Below, in pieces: positions 24,570 through 24,855 of a stretch of DNA of 24,855 nt. Position 1 is the stretch's first letter. Each line of letters starts with the position of its first letter. This DNA comes from Paracoccaceae bacterium (lineage in GTDB: Bacteria; Pseudomonadota; Alphaproteobacteria; Rhodobacterales; Rhodobacteraceae): positions 1 through 24,855 of the forward strand of contig JAFIEC010000341.1 of assembly GCA_020832725.1 (NCBI GenBank), in the 5' to 3' direction. The position numbers and the translations under genes are program-made. The notes under the pieces were generated by a model that was not told the origin of the DNA, did no database searches, and saw only the letters and a program-made list of their open reading frames with translations.

Positions 24570-24855
24570 GCCGTGCGCCCCGGGGACGATGCGGCGGCGG
24601 TCGGCGCACCTTGGGCATTGACCCAGCGCAGCACGAACAGGCCCGCAATCAACAGCAGGATGATGGGAGCGACCCCGTAGCGCTGGTTCTGGGTGATCTG
24701 CGTGGCGATCGCCACCAGCGCGGGGGCCATGAACGACACGGCCTTGCCCGACAGGGCGTAAAGGCCAAAGGCCTCGGTCATGCGCGCGGGATCGGCCTGG
24801 CGCACCATCATCGTGCGGGAAGCCGCCTGAAGCGATCCGCCGGCCGCACCGATCA
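24566..24855 (-). CDS. MFS transporter, UMF1/ATG22-like family (C-terminal part; cut by window edge)
   Basis: The frame is open to the window end (IGAAGGSLQAASRTMMVRQ...), so the gene starts beyond base 24855. About 95 residues are visible. GGSLQAASRTMMVRQADP is the loop characteristic of UMF1-type (Atg22-like) major facilitator proteins. AFGLYALSGKAVSFMAPALV and YGVAPIILLLIAGLFVLRWV are the last two membrane helices, then a short Ala/Pro-rich tail. Substrate unknown; some relatives export amino acids. It is upstream of and overlaps mepA by the ATGA junction. Confidence 0.85.
   Translation of the reverse strand, partial: IGAAGGSLQAASRTMMVRQADPARMTEAFGLYALSGKAVSFMAPALVAIATQITQNQRYGVAPIILLLIAGLFVLRWVNAQGAPTAAASSPGRTA

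Overview
The window reads as chromosomal DNA from a GC-rich alphaproteobacterium, most likely a member of the Rhodobacteraceae. The pointers are a COQ9-family ubiquinone gene divergent from rpsU, a long-form PstA, cobalamin-dependent MetH, very high third-position GC and many four-base ATGA stop/start overlaps. No insertion sequence, prophage, CRISPR array, tRNA or rRNA is visible. Genus assignment is not possible by eye.

Layout. (1) 1-1586: the end of a phosphate ABC transporter operon (pstA partial, pstB). (2) 1758-5519: metH behind a structured 171-nt leader. (3) 5529-8154, minus strand: a compact COQ9 > pncA > pncB operon combining ubiquinone and NAD-salvage genes, divergent from rpsU (8264-8470), which has its own promoter and terminator. 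(4) 8567-22795: an accessory metabolic and transport locus of 14 genes. (5) 22804-24855, minus strand: an envelope group with the end of an MFS transporter, mepA and a Tat-exported 'esterase-like phytase' protein.

Region 4 is the most interesting part. A GMC flavoprotein oxidoreductase diverges from a fumarate-reductase-like flavoprotein, which is followed by a family-5 periplasmic binding protein. After a bidirectional terminator, a second divergent promoter drives two units. The minus-strand unit is a methyltransferase plus a small coiled-coil protein. The plus-strand unit is a nine-gene operon: VOC protein, two Dpp-type permeases, two Dpp-type ATPases, a second methyltransferase of the same unusual family, another small helical protein, a double-cupin protein, and an alpha/beta-hydrolase-fold protein whose nucleophile position is His and whose canonical catalytic His is Ile. 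The permease/ATPase operon has no binding-protein gene of its own; the only one present lies across the terminator.

Both divergent promoters carry a related operator-like sequence (16 of 23 positions identical; the first copy is a near-perfect 26-bp palindrome). I infer that region 4 is one regulon for import and redox/methyl-transfer processing of an unknown small molecule. No regulator gene is present inside it. I do not recognise it as a described pathway. The substrate and the direction (catabolic or biosynthetic) cannot be told from sequence alone.
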